Source: Phycisphaerae bacterium
Lineage (GTDB): Bacteria > Planctomycetota > Phycisphaerae > UBA1845
Direction of reading: 5' to 3'
Assembly: GCA_028289375.1 (NCBI GenBank)
Contig: JANQQK010000076.1
Span: 1-36,019 of the forward strand
DNA length: 36,019 nucleotides
Of this stretch, positions 7,694 to 16,187 are shown in pieces. The translations under genes were made by a program, and so were the position numbers. Below the pieces are notes generated by a model that worked only from the letters and a program-made list of their open reading frames with translations, made no database searches and had not been told where the DNA came from. The first letter of the stretch is position 1, and each line of letters opens with the position of its first letter.

Positions 7694-8598
7694 CGCCGCA
7701 CCGCGTAAAACACAACCCGACGTCCCATCATGAGAATCGGCACAACCATCAAGGTAATCAACGCAAACAACACCCACGCCATCGCCGACGCATACCCGAT
7801 CCGATGCGGCGCATCGAACGCGCTCCGATACAGATGCAGCATCAGAAACAGCAAGCCATGATTCTGCGACCGGTCATACAGAAGATAGGCACGGTCAAAC
7901 GTCTGCATCGCGAAGATCAGACCGATGACCAGATTAAATAGGATCGCAGGCGAAACCTGCGGTAGCGTCACGTGCCAAAATCGCCGCCACCGACCCGCTC
8001 CGTCCAACGCGGCTGCCTCATACAGCGACGGTGACACACGCTGCAACGCCGCCAGAAACACCAGCATCGGCCCGCCGCACAACCAGACATGCATCAACAC
8101 CAACGTTGGCTTGCACCAGAATTCGGAGTACAGCCATCCGGGCAAAGCGTCCGGCGCGACAATCACGCTCAACACTCGATTCACCAGTCCGAATTTTGGA
8201 TTGAACAGCCACGACCACATCATGACCGTCGCCACGCTGCTCAGCATGTACGGTAGAAAGAACACCGTGCGGAAGATGGCCATCCCGCGCAGACGTTGAC
8301 TCAACAGCAACGCCAACCCCATCGCCGCCATCAGATTCAATGGAACCGCCAGCACCGTGTACACCAGCGTGTTGGTGACTGCCTTGATCGCCCGCTCATC
8401 GGTCGACGGAGCGCCCGGGATGAGGGCGCGATAATGCGTCAGACCGACCCACTCAATTCCGCCGAGCGACAGCCCGTCCCACCGCGTCAGCGACAACGAC
8501 CAGGACATCCACATCGGCACCAGCGTCAACGTCACCATGCCGATCATCCACGGCAACGCAAACGCCCAACCCGTGTCCCGCCACGACCGCGACATCAT
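7690..8598 (-). CDS. Carbohydrate ABC transporter permease, MalF/UgpA type
   Basis: A 302-residue permease with six membrane segments. The N-terminal segment ALPWMIGMVTLTLVPMWMSW, the NTLVYTVLAVPLNLMAAMGLALLL block and the EAA loop YEAAALDGAGRWRRFWHVTLP (about 203-223) identify the UgpA/LacF-like partner of CUT1 importers; there is no large periplasmic loop of the E. coli MalF kind. Its start overlaps the end of the solute-binding protein gene by four bases (ATGA), and its own stop overlaps the start of the second permease in the same way, so the three are translationally coupled. The two permeases would form the heterodimeric channel. Confidence 0.93.
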   Translation of the reverse strand: MMSRSWRDTGWAFALPWMIGMVTLTLVPMWMSWSLSLTRWDGLSLGGIEWVGLTHYRALIPGAPSTDERAIKAVTNTLVYTVLAVPLNLMAAMGLALLLSQRLRGMAIFRTVFFLPYMLSSVATVMMWSWLFNPKFGLVNRVLSVIVAPDALPGWLYSEFWCKPTLVLMHVWLCGGPMLVFLAALQRVSPSLYEAAALDGAGRWRRFWHVTLPQVSPAILFNLVIGLIFAMQTFDRAYLLYDRSQNHGLLFLMLHLYRSAFDAPHRIGYASAMAWVLFALITLMVVPILMMGRRVVFYAVRR

Positions 8599-9905
8599 CG
8601 ATCGACCCCAAACGCCTCAACGATCGCATCATGACGCGCCAAGTCATCGAGAAATGCGTCGGCAGACATGTCAACGTCAACATGCATCCAACGATACAAC
8701 TGCCAGTGAATCGTTCGATCCACATTGCGAAACTGCGGCAGCATCGGCTGCAGTCGGGAATACACCAACGCCTCAACGAATCGACCACGACGCTCATCGG
8801 TGGCGAACGCCGGCAACGCAGATCGCAGGCTCGGCAATGCACGACCGGTCTCGGCGATCATCCGCTGGGCCGACTCGCTGACACAAAATTTCACAAACCG
8901 ATCCGCCACGTCCCGTCGCTCATACGGAAGCCCGTCCGCGATGCACAAACCATCCCACGTGACCCGCGTCCTTCGGCCAGCAGGTCCGCGCGGCATCGGC
9001 ATCACGATGTATCGATCCTTCAGGCTGGTCTCGTTCAGGAATGGCTGAAACCATGGTCCGTTCACGCACATGGCCACCTTGCCGGTCAGAAACCCCGTAT
9101 CCTGAATCAACTGCGCCACGTCGGCAGGCTCGGGACAGACGCGATGCGTGACGGCCAAGTCGCGATAGAAGTCGAACGCAGCAGCCGCCTCCGAACCGGT
9201 CAACGCCCATTCGCCATCGACCATCACGTCCGCCCCGAACGACCAGATGAACGGCAGGTAGTACAACCATCTCGGCAGCCAGAACCCAAATTGATCCAAC
9301 TGCCCGTCGCCATCGAGATCAACCGTCAATGCCCGCGCGATCTGGCGAAATTCCTCGACCGTCCAATCGTCCGACGGCAACTCGATCGGACGACCATGAA
9401 ACGCCGAGGCGCGTTCGACACAGTCCGGGTTGAGATAGATCAGCAGATTGCCCCCCGACACCGGCATCCCGCGAAGTGTCCCATCCTCTGGAAACGTAAA
9501 CGCTTCAAGCCCTGTCAGTGCAATCGTTCCCGCAATAGGTCGGTCCACTCCCGCGAAATGTTCCACCAGGCCGCGAAACGGCGCAACCTGCATCAACGCC
9601 ACCTCGGGCAGCGTCCCCGACAGAATCTGCTGCCGAATCTTCGTGTCATACCGCCCATACCATCCGGGCACATATTCCTGCGACACGCGGACGCGTGGAT
9701 TCTCCTGCTCGAACGCCGCGATGACGCCCTCCCACAGCGCATAATCCTGGTAACTTCCGAAATGTGAAAACCGAATGGTCGTGGTGTCGGTCGAGCCACG
9801 GGTCAGGCCCGGCTGGTAGTGGGCCAGCGTGTCGGCGAAAAGCCACCAGCCCGCCGCCGCAATCGCCAGCCCCCAACCGACGATGCCAGCCAATCGCCGG
9901 ATCAT
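8595..9905 (-). CDS. ABC transporter extracellular solute-binding protein (family 1), membrane-anchored
   Basis: A 436-residue family 1 solute-binding protein for the downstream permeases. An N-terminal hydrophobic segment (about 8-24) with no lipobox Cys suggests tethering by an uncleaved helix, or cleavage near residue 28. The mature part starts TTTIRFSHFGSYQDYALWEG and continues with AFEQENPRVRVSQEYVPGWYGRY and LPEVALMQ, the typical start of lobe 1 in sugar-binding proteins; DLDGDGQLDQFGF (about 195-207) is an Asp-rich calcium-loop-like insertion common in this family; GKVAMCVNGPWF and KFCVSESAQRMIAETGRALP are the usual C-terminal family blocks. The start overlaps the upstream small gene by four bases. 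Ligand unknown; sugar or polyol is likely from the family. Confidence 0.92.
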   Translation of the reverse strand: MIRRLAGIVGWGLAIAAAGWWLFADTLAHYQPGLTRGSTDTTTIRFSHFGSYQDYALWEGVIAAFEQENPRVRVSQEYVPGWYGRYDTKIRQQILSGTLPEVALMQVAPFRGLVEHFAGVDRPIAGTIALTGLEAFTFPEDGTLRGMPVSGGNLLIYLNPDCVERASAFHGRPIELPSDDWTVEEFRQIARALTVDLDGDGQLDQFGFWLPRWLYYLPFIWSFGADVMVDGEWALTGSEAAAAFDFYRDLAVTHRVCPEPADVAQLIQDTGFLTGKVAMCVNGPWFQPFLNETSLKDRYIVMPMPRGPAGRRTRVTWDGLCIADGLPYERRDVADRFVKFCVSESAQRMIAETGRALPSLRSALPAFATDERRGRFVEALVYSRLQPMLPQFRNVDRTIHWQLYRWMHVDVDMSADAFLDDLARHDAIVEAFGVDR

Positions 9906-10180
9906 CCGTCCAGCGGCGTGATGTGCGTGTTGCGATCCAGCGTCAGCACGCTGATCTCCCCGTCTTCCTTCTGCAGCGTGATCCGCAGCAGCCAGAACTT
10001 GCCGTCCTTGCCGTGGGCGTAGTTGATCGTCGTCGGGATGGGTTGCGGTTCCGCTGAGAGGATGGTGCCGTCAACCGTGGTGGTGTAGTCGGCCATGTTC
10101 GGCTTGGCGACGCCGGGCGGTGGCTCGGCAATTTGCACGATCCGCACCCGCATGCCCGCTTTGACTTCTGTCTCAACCAT
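9902..10180 (-). CDS. Small conserved-type protein leading the ABC importer operon
   Basis: A 92-residue protein with no signal peptide or membrane segment. It begins MVETEVKAGMRVRIVQIAEP and contains TTTVDGTILSAEPQP, a YAHGKDGKFWLLRITLQK block and ends LTLDRNTHITPL. The alternating hydrophobic pattern with glycines predicts a small beta-barrel-like (SH3 or KOW-like) fold; short proteins of this layout occur in other planctomycetes as I remember them, without assigned function. It is the first gene of the operon: its stop overlaps the solute-binding protein start by four bases, AAGGG sits upstream of its ATG, and a good promoter lies about 50 bases further upstream. Whether it has a role in transport or regulation is unknown. 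Confidence 0.75.
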   Translation of the reverse strand: MVETEVKAGMRVRIVQIAEPPPGVAKPNMADYTTTVDGTILSAEPQPIPTTINYAHGKDGKFWLLRITLQKEDGEISVLTLDRNTHITPLDG

Positions 10181-10229
10181 ATCGCTGCCCTTCGGTACAA
10201 GTCCGTGACGGTCCGACTTTGACGCGGCG

Positions 10230-10257
10230 ATTATAAACGCCCACTGGCGAGACTCAA
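10230..10257 (-). promoter_or_regulatory. Predicted sigma-70-like promoter of the ABC importer operon
   Basis: On the minus strand TATAAT (10235 to 10230) is preceded by TTGAGT (10257 to 10252) with a 16-base spacer. The predicted transcript would start near 10223, about 43 bases before the ATG of the small lead gene. The site lies in the 110-base space between two divergent genes and could affect both. Confidence 0.55.
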
Positions 10258-10290
10258 TCGCCCGGTCGATACTCCTTGCGGGAGCACGAA

Positions 10291-13050
10291 ATGATCCAAA
10301 TCGCCATCCTCATCCTTCTGACCGCCGTTGCATCGGAACAAACTGATACACCGACCGTAGCCGAGGTCGACTATCACCGAAAAACCGGCAACTACGAGAA
10401 GGCGATTCACATGTACGAGTCGATCCTCGACGGAGGTTCCGCAGATGCCGTCGAGGCGAGAATCGGCCTGGTCAAGTGTTTCTTGGATTTGGGCAGATAC
10501 GACGACGCCATCGCAACAACTGAATCGCCAGAGACAATGGCGGAACACCTGGTCCGATCGGAAGCGCTGATGGCCGTCGGTCGGTACCGTGAGGCGCTTG
10601 TGGCAGCGAAGACCGCGATTCTTCCGGACAACCTCGATCCTCGCGATCTTCCAGTTCACCTCCGGGCATTCGTCCAGACAGGCAAACTCTCGGAACTCCT
10701 CGGGCGACAGGACGAAGCGATCGTCTACTACGAACGCGTCGTCAGGGCTGCAACGCCCAAGCTACACGACACAATCTCGGATAGTGCGGCGTTCACCGCC
10801 ATCGGCACCGGCCTGCTGCGTCACAGCGTCCTAACGAAAGATCCGCAACTCACCGAACGCATCCAGTTCGTCCTGCAGGACTTCTACCAGACCGCCTACG
10901 AAAATCTCGACCGACACTATTGGCCCGCCCGCATCGCCGCTGCCGACCTGCTCCGATCGCGACATCACCACGAGCAGTCCATCGAAGACTACGAAGCCGC
11001 CCTCAAAATCAACCCCGATCTTGCCGTCGCGCACGTCGGCCTCGGTTGGATCGCCCTCGATACCTGGAACTTCGAACTCTGCGAACAGAAGATCGAATCC
11101 GCACTCGACATCAACCCCAACGCCGTCGACGCCCACGTCCTCAAATCCGCCCTCCGCCTCACCGAACGAAAATACGAAGACGCCCTCGCCGCCGCAGAAT
11201 CCGCCCTCGCGATCAATCCACATTCCGTCCAAGCCATGGGCCACGCCGCCGCCGCCAACCACGCACTCAACCGCTTCGATGCAGTCGACACTCTCCGAAG
11301 ACGCGCCAAACGCGTCTCGCCAATACCAGCCGACTTCCACCGACCCTTGGCTGACTCCCTCGCCGCTCGTCGTCAATACGCCGCATCCGAAACCGAATAC
11401 AACCTCGCCATCGAATACGACCCGACCGATCCACACCCGCGTACGGAACTGGGCCTCATGTACATGCAGTGGGGCCGCGAGGAACAAGCCCGCACCGCCC
11501 TCACCGCTGCCTGGAAACTCGACCCGTTCGACGCCCGCACACTCAATGTACTCAACCTGCTCAACGACATCGCCGACTTCGAAACGCTCGAAACAGAAAA
11601 CTTCGTCATCGCGTATAGCCATCCACAGGACGCCCTCCTCGCCCCCTACTTGGCCGACTACCTCGAAGAAATCCACGAGGAACTCGTGCTCGACTTCAAT
11701 GCCGACATCACAGAAAAGACCCTCATCGAACTGTTCGGCTCGCACCGCGCGTTTGGCGTCCGCATCACTGGCAAACCCTGGATCCACACCGTCGGCGCCT
11801 GCACAGGCCGCGTCATCGCCATCGAATCACCACGTACCGACCCCGACCTCCAAGGCCCCTTCCACATCGCCCGCGTCCTCCGTCACGAATACACGCACAC
11901 CGTCACCCTCGCCGCTACCGGAAACCGCATCCCGCACTGGTTCACCGAAGGCTTGGCCGTCATGCAGGAAGACGCCCCGCCGCCATTCGCGTGGCGACAA
12001 CAAATGGCAGACGCCCTCCGCCGCGACCAACTCTTCACGCTTGAGTCCATTGACTGGGGGTTCATGAGGCCACGTCGCCCCGGCGATCGCCAACTCGCCT
12101 ACTCCCAGTCTGAATGGATGTGCCAGTTCATCGTGGATCGCTTTGGATACGCCGCCATCGAAGACCTCATCTCTGCGTTTAGAGATCGCAAGTCACAACC
12201 CGACGCCATGGCGGGCGCCCTCAAGATCTCGCCAACCGAATTCGACACGCGCTTTCGCATCTGGGCACGACAGCAGGTTTCCGAATGGGGATTTCCGACC
12301 GATCCGCCGGAAGACATCGAACAGATCGGTCACGCATTGGCAGACGCGAAGGAGGACGGCGAAGTCCTCGCCCTCAAGTGTCGCCTCGCTCGGGCGCATC
12401 TCGACGCTGGCGACGTTCAATCGGCCATGTTCCGCGCCATGGACGTCCTTCAAAACGAGGACGACGCCACGACATGCCTGACCGTCCTCGGCGAAGCTGC
12501 TCTCACGATGCATGATCAGAACCCGACGACGCCGATACTCGACGACCCCGAATTCGCGTCCGCCATGCAGCGCTTAATCAAACTCGACCCCGACGGCTGG
12601 GTCGCTCCCAAGTGTCTCGCCACGATTGCCCTCGACAACGAGCACTTCGACGACGCCATCGATCACTTCGAACAGCTCGCCCGCGTCCGCCCCATCGACC
12701 CCGCCGCCGCCCGAGGCCTCGCCGCCGCCTACCTCGCCAAAGACGACACCGAATCCGCCATCCCCCACCTCACGCGTCTCACATTCGAGGAACAGGACGA
12801 CGCGGAAATCCCCGCCTTCATCGCACGCTTCCACGCCGATGCAGGCCGCCTCCACGACGCCCGCCACTGGTACCTGCAATCCATCTACATCAACGCCTTC
12901 AACCCCGGAACGCACGTAGCCCTGCTCAACGTCTGCGAACAACTCGGCGACAAGAAATGCATCGCCCGCGAACACGCATCGCTCTGCCTGCTCAAAGACG
13001 ATTTCAGCGATTGGCAGAAACACTGCGATTCAGTCAGCGAAGTCGAGTAA
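10291..13050 (+). CDS. TPR protein with embedded HExxH (peptidase MA-like) domain
   Basis: A 919-residue exported protein. A short signal peptide (MIQIAILILLTAVAS) is followed by tetratricopeptide repeats over about residues 20-420 (for example QSIEDYEAALKINPDLAVAH), then a gluzincin-type metallopeptidase domain at about 430-660 with HEYTH at 532-536 and the third zinc ligand in WFTEGLA (Glu about 553), then more TPRs over about 680-910. Peptidase-MA-like domains between TPRs are known from other deltaproteobacterial and planctomycete proteins; their substrates are not known. The zinc site looks intact, so activity is plausible. ATG at 10291 is chosen over TTG at 10276 because GGGAG lies 6 bases upstream and it gives a compact signal peptide. 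Monocistronic: divergent from the importer operon and followed by a repeat-rich spacer. Confidence 0.85.
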   Translation: MIQIAILILLTAVASEQTDTPTVAEVDYHRKTGNYEKAIHMYESILDGGSADAVEARIGLVKCFLDLGRYDDAIATTESPETMAEHLVRSEALMAVGRYREALVAAKTAILPDNLDPRDLPVHLRAFVQTGKLSELLGRQDEAIVYYERVVRAATPKLHDTISDSAAFTAIGTGLLRHSVLTKDPQLTERIQFVLQDFYQTAYENLDRHYWPARIAAADLLRSRHHHEQSIEDYEAALKINPDLAVAHVGLGWIALDTWNFELCEQKIESALDINPNAVDAHVLKSALRLTERKYEDALAAAESALAINPHSVQAMGHAAAANHALNRFDAVDTLRRRAKRVSPIPADFHRPLADSLAARRQYAASETEYNLAIEYDPTDPHPRTELGLMYMQWGREEQARTALTAAWKLDPFDARTLNVLNLLNDIADFETLETENFVIAYSHPQDALLAPYLADYLEEIHEELVLDFNADITEKTLIELFGSHRAFGVRITGKPWIHTVGACTGRVIAIESPRTDPDLQGPFHIARVLRHEYTHTVTLAATGNRIPHWFTEGLAVMQEDAPPPFAWRQQMADALRRDQLFTLESIDWGFMRPRRPGDRQLAYSQSEWMCQFIVDRFGYAAIEDLISAFRDRKSQPDAMAGALKISPTEFDTRFRIWARQQVSEWGFPTDPPEDIEQIGHALADAKEDGEVLALKCRLARAHLDAGDVQSAMFRAMDVLQNEDDATTCLTVLGEAALTMHDQNPTTPILDDPEFASAMQRLIKLDPDGWVAPKCLATIALDNEHFDDAIDHFEQLARVRPIDPAAARGLAAAYLAKDDTESAIPHLTRLTFEEQDDAEIPAFIARFHADAGRLHDARHWYLQSIYINAFNPGTHVALLNVCEQLGDKKCIAREHASLCLLKDDFSDWQKHCDSVSEVE

Positions 13051-13059
13051 CAAACGTCG

Positions 13060-13079
13060 GGCAGGTGCTCGCACCTGCC
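13060..13079. repeat. REP-like palindrome, copy 1
   Basis: A perfect 9-base inverted repeat, GGCAGGTGC and GCACCTGCC, separated by TC, ten bases after the stop of the TPR-peptidase gene. Its 16-base core matches copies 2 and 3 further downstream. There is no T-run after it, so it is not a classical intrinsic terminator, though the transcript could form a stable hairpin. It lies in a 190-base spacer that otherwise holds no gene I can support. Confidence 0.8.
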
Positions 13080-13217
13080 GCAACCATCAATTGCGAGCAA
13101 GCACCGAAGCACCAACCATGCTGAGCGCTTCGTTGCGTCGAAGCAAACCGCAAAGCCCGCCCATCGCTTGTCTCCCGTATCGCCGTTGATTGAGCTACAA
13201 CGCATACGAACGAGCAT

Positions 13218-13247
13218 AGTGACGGCAGGTGCAAGCACCTGCGCTAC
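13218..13247 (+). repeat. REP-like palindrome, copy 2, carrying the stop codon of the zinc-ribbon gene
   Basis: A 30-base element with the 8-base inverted repeat GCAGGTGC and GCACCTGC around AA. It matches the reverse complement of copy 3 at 27 of 30 positions, so the two stand in inverted orientation on both sides of the small membrane-protein gene. The TAG stop of that gene (13246 to 13244) is formed by the 'GTAG' end of the repeat. Confidence 0.8.
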
Positions 13248-13795
13248 CGAGCATAATAGCTACACTCTGGACAGACTTCTGAGACACTTGCGATCAAACG
13301 GTAGCCACACTTCGGGCATAGCGTGCCTTCCTGCACAAGCCTTTTTCCACCACGAATTCGCCACATGCCACACGAAAGTCCGTGAACTACGGCCGCCAAC
13401 ACCGCATCTCCCAAAACCAAACCAACTGCCGGAATCACCACGTGATGTGGCGCCCCCTTTGCCCGCGCAAGAGCGCTGACGACAAACCAGCAAACACCAC
13501 AGCCCAACCCGACGATGGCCCCCTTCTTCATCGAAGTTGCCAATCGCTCGTGAAGAACGAACTTTTCAAACCACAATGCGATCAAAGCCCCGTGAACGAC
13601 TGGCCCCCAACACAGCAACGCATTGATCGCGATTCCACGAAAGACAAGCAGTGAGAAAAACACCGGCACACCAAATCCAAGCAGTATGCCAACAACGATA
13701 ATTCGAGAGATGACGATCGGCCCATCAGTGATCGGCAGCACCACGACCAACTCATCTGCTCGCTCGCGTTCAGTGATGTGCTTGTTCGGATTCAT
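13244..13795 (-). CDS. Membrane protein with C-terminal zinc ribbon
   Basis: A 183-residue protein with about four membrane segments (residues about 27-50, 55-75, 88-108, 115-140) and a C-terminal zinc ribbon, CPKCGYRLIASVSEVCPEC. Ribbons of the CPxCGY...CPEC kind at the end of unrelated short membrane proteins are a frequent feature of planctomycetes; they are probably structural or binding modules. Function unknown. The open frame begins 17 codons further upstream, but ATG at 13795 removes a Cys-rich, unlikely N-terminus that runs toward repeat copy 3. No strong ribosome-binding site is seen. The coding sequence is less GC-rich than its neighbours, and inverted palindromes lie at both ends. 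Confidence 0.7.
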   Translation of the reverse strand: MNPNKHITERERADELVVVLPITDGPIVISRIIVVGILLGFGVPVFFSLLVFRGIAINALLCWGPVVHGALIALWFEKFVLHERLATSMKKGAIVGLGCGVCWFVVSALARAKGAPHHVVIPAVGLVLGDAVLAAVVHGLSCGMWRIRGGKRLVQEGTLCPKCGYRLIASVSEVCPECSYYAR

Positions 13796-13827
13796 GGCAC
13801 CGAAACGACATTCCCTCGAACAGAAAT

Positions 13828-13857
13828 GTAGGGCTGGTGCTCGCACCTGCCGTCACT
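13828..13857 (-). repeat. REP-like palindrome, copy 3, inverted relative to copy 2
   Basis: A 30-base element with the arms GGCTGGTGC and GCACCTGCC (one mismatch) around TC. Read on the minus strand it agrees with copy 2 at 27 of 30 positions and shares the core GGCAGGTGCGAGCACC with copy 1 read on the same strand. It lies between the zinc-ribbon gene and the next minus-strand gene. Confidence 0.8.
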
Positions 13858-13907
13858 GAAAATAATAGTTCAGAGCCCATGCCCATCTTCTGAACTATCA
13901 CCAACTT

Positions 13908-14948
13908 CTACTCTCCAATCGTCACGATTTCGAGCACGCGCTTGCCGACGGTTTCGCTGACGACGATCGCAAGCTGATCCTCTGAGTGTGACCAGCGGTA
14001 GCTAGCGGACAACGGTGACTCCCCCGCCAGTGCACGATGAACAACCTGCCCCTCGATATCAACAACCTCAACAACTTGCACATATTGGTCGCCAAATGAC
14101 GAATGGCTGTACGCCACATATTTTCCAGACGGCGATGGAATCGGGTACACGCCCTCACGGTCCACGCCCGAAAGCGTTCGGATCACACGCCCGGCCGTAT
14201 CAACGAGTTCAATACGTCGCTTCATAAACCCTCGCTGACAGACAATATAATCTCCGGACGCCAGTGGTTGGGCCATATACACACCATCGCCAAAGACATG
14301 CTCCGGTTCACCAGTCGGCCTGAATTGCCTGTCGATCGGCACGCGAAACAATCCGTAGTCGCTGTCACGTTCGGCGTAGTACAGGTATTTCCCATTGATC
14401 GAGAAGGGATAATATCCGTCACCGGCATAGTGATGTTTCATGTTGCGGACGTCGAGTGCGTAAGCCCGAATGATCGGATTCTGGGCATGCTCGTAAATCG
14501 TATAGTAGTAGACATGATGCCTAAATGTGCTGATCGTACCGACGAGTCGATCCGAATGATCAACCTTCACTGCGGCCTCTTGACGCAGGTCGGAAACCGA
14601 GAACAACCGCCAGTGATCGTGCTGAAGCGCGACAAACTTGTCACGATCAACCCATGCGAGCCGAGCTGCGTCCTGAACGACTGTCTCGAGCTTGAGTGAA
14701 GTCGTTTTCTCGTCAACTCGGAACTTCACGATATGGCGCCTGTCAGGCTCTGAGGCGTACACCATCACCGCCAGTACGACATCATCGTTCCACTCCCAAT
14801 CGTACGGTTGCCAGTCCTCCGTTAGATCAATGCGCTTGATGGATACATGAGAACGCTCATTCGATTCACCTGCCGAAGCCGAATCCCCATGAAGATTGAC
14901 CACCAGCAAGGCTAACCAGACAATTCGGATAGTATGCAGATTCGCCAT
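13908..14948 (-). CDS. Secreted protein, putative TolB/WD40-like beta-propeller
   Basis: A 346-residue protein with a clear signal peptide (hydrophobic IRIVWLALLVVNL, cleavage likely after SASA). The mature part has repeated blocks of about 45-50 residues of the kind 'ingKYLYYAERDSDYGLFRVPI' and 'pspSGKYVAYSHSSFGDQYVQVV', as in the blades of TolB or WD40-like propellers, including the final WSHSEDQLAIVVSE. No catalytic motif was seen. ATG at 14948 is chosen because GGAGG lies 9 bases upstream. The gene follows the MDR oxidoreductase gene by 40 bases on the same strand and is less GC-rich than it. The propeller call is inferred from repeat spacing; function unknown. Confidence 0.65.
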   Translation of the reverse strand: MANLHTIRIVWLALLVVNLHGDSASAGESNERSHVSIKRIDLTEDWQPYDWEWNDDVVLAVMVYASEPDRRHIVKFRVDEKTTSLKLETVVQDAARLAWVDRDKFVALQHDHWRLFSVSDLRQEAAVKVDHSDRLVGTISTFRHHVYYYTIYEHAQNPIIRAYALDVRNMKHHYAGDGYYPFSINGKYLYYAERDSDYGLFRVPIDRQFRPTGEPEHVFGDGVYMAQPLASGDYIVCQRGFMKRRIELVDTAGRVIRTLSGVDREGVYPIPSPSGKYVAYSHSSFGDQYVQVVEVVDIEGQVVHRALAGESPLSASYRWSHSEDQLAIVVSETVGKRVLEIVTIGE

Positions 14949-14988
14949 GGCGGAATGCCTCCAACACGTCATCACTAGTCGCCGGAAA

Positions 14989-16014
14989 CTAAGGTATCAG
15001 CACCACATTCCCACGCACTGCGCGGGAGTCGATGTACTCATGCACCGCCGCCGCGTCATTCAAGGCAAACGTCCTGTCCAGCACCGGTTTGATCTTGCCC
15101 AATTTGAGCAACGCCAAACCCTCAGCCAACTCCGCTTCCGTGCCCATCATCGAGCCTTTGAGAATGTGGTGGCTGAAGAAGAAGTTCTTCAGGTTGAACT
15201 CCGTACGGTACCCGCTGACCAGACCGAAGTTTACGAAGATCCCGCCGACGCGAAGCGACTCCATGTTGGCCTGGAATACCTCGGACCCCACATTGTCGAT
15301 CACCACGTCAGCCCCGCGACCATCCGTCCAATCGCGCACCCGCTGCACCTGATCATCAATCCCACGGCGAATCACATAGTCCGCCCCGACCGACTCAGCC
15401 GTCTCCACCTTCGGCTCCGCCCCGACGATTGTCATCACCTCCGCCCCCAACGCCTTGGCCACCTGAATGCACATCGACCCGCTGCCCGACGCGCCGGCTT
15501 GAATGAACACCTTCGAACGCTCGCCCACCTCACCCAGCGTCTTGACCGCATGCATCGCCGTCGTCAGACATAGCGGCGCCGTCGCAAGCTGATCCTGCGG
15601 CAAATTCGTATCATCGGGAATCACAAACCGCGCCGGCACATGCGTGTACTCAGCATACCCACCCCACAGATACGTCCCGGTCACACAATAGCTCGCCGCC
15701 TGGTTGATCGGCTCATAATCCCACTCCTTCGGATCGATCGGAAAACCCGGCGCCACGATCACGCGCTGCCCCTCGCTGAACCCCGTCACACCATCGCCGA
15801 TGGCTGCGATGTTGCCCGTGATGTCCGCCCCCATCACGTGCGGCATCTTGATGTCCCGCTTGATCCCGCCCATCCGGAGATACAGGTCGTACCGATTCAG
15901 CCCACAGGCCGCGACCTTCACGACGACATGCCCGTCAGCCGGTTCCGGCGTCGGCACGTCCTCATACGAAAACGCCGCCGGCGTCCCAAAATCATGAATC
16001 ACCGTTGCCTTCAT
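14989..16014 (-). CDS. Medium-chain dehydrogenase/reductase (quinone-oxidoreductase/alcohol-dehydrogenase type)
   Basis: A 341-residue NAD(P)-dependent oxidoreductase of the MDR superfamily. The N-terminal catalytic domain reads MKATVIHDFGTPAAFSYED, with NRYDLYLRMGG and MPHVMGADITGNIAAIG in the usual places; the cofactor-binding Rossmann motif is GASGSGSMCIQVAKALGAEV (about 170-190), followed by GADYVIRRG and GGIFVNFGLVSG. The Cys of the structural zinc loop is not evident, which favours the quinone oxidoreductase or crotonyl-CoA-like branch over classical zinc alcohol dehydrogenases. ATG at 16014 has GGAAGGAG 8 bases upstream, so 13 extra N-terminal codons of the open frame are dropped. It is divergent from the VanZ-like gene. 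Substrate unknown. Confidence 0.9.
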   Translation of the reverse strand: MKATVIHDFGTPAAFSYEDVPTPEPADGHVVVKVAACGLNRYDLYLRMGGIKRDIKMPHVMGADITGNIAAIGDGVTGFSEGQRVIVAPGFPIDPKEWDYEPINQAASYCVTGTYLWGGYAEYTHVPARFVIPDDTNLPQDQLATAPLCLTTAMHAVKTLGEVGERSKVFIQAGASGSGSMCIQVAKALGAEVMTIVGAEPKVETAESVGADYVIRRGIDDQVQRVRDWTDGRGADVVIDNVGSEVFQANMESLRVGGIFVNFGLVSGYRTEFNLKNFFFSHHILKGSMMGTEAELAEGLALLKLGKIKPVLDRTFALNDAAAVHEYIDSRAVRGNVVLIP

Positions 16015-16131
16015 GGTCGCAGCTCCTTCCCGATCGCCCGCCCGAAAACGCATGCAAGACCCACAGTCACAGAAACCGCATGATTATCGGAACCACCGCG
16101 ACCCACAACCCGCCGTCACACGCTTTTACAC

Positions 16132-16162
16132 TGGACACACCCCGGGTGGGCAAGCCTATGAT
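16132..16162 (+). promoter_or_regulatory. Possible promoter of the VanZ-like gene
   Basis: TGGACA (16132-16137) and TATGAT (16157-16162) each match the sigma-70 consensus at five of six positions, with a rather long 19-base spacer. A transcript would start near 16169, just before the GGGAGG ribosome-binding site at 16176-16181. This would exclude the upstream ATG codons at 16158 and 16161 as starts. Confidence 0.4.
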
Positions 16163-16187
16163 GCGGCAACGAGGCGGGAGGAAGCAC

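Noticed and set aside
10831..11787. Minus-strand open frame of 318 residues opposite the TPR-peptidase gene
   Set aside because: The translation is Gly/Val/Glu/Phe-rich low complexity, as expected from the complement of Asp/Glu/Ala-rich coding sequence; no start signal.
13060..13079. Intrinsic terminator after the TPR-peptidase gene
   Set aside because: The hairpin is strong but no T-run follows, and the same sequence occurs at unrelated places, so it is listed as a repeat.
13060..13857. CRISPR array
   Set aside because: Three palindromic repeats are present, but spacing is irregular (about 160 and 610 bases), orientation differs and no cas gene is near.
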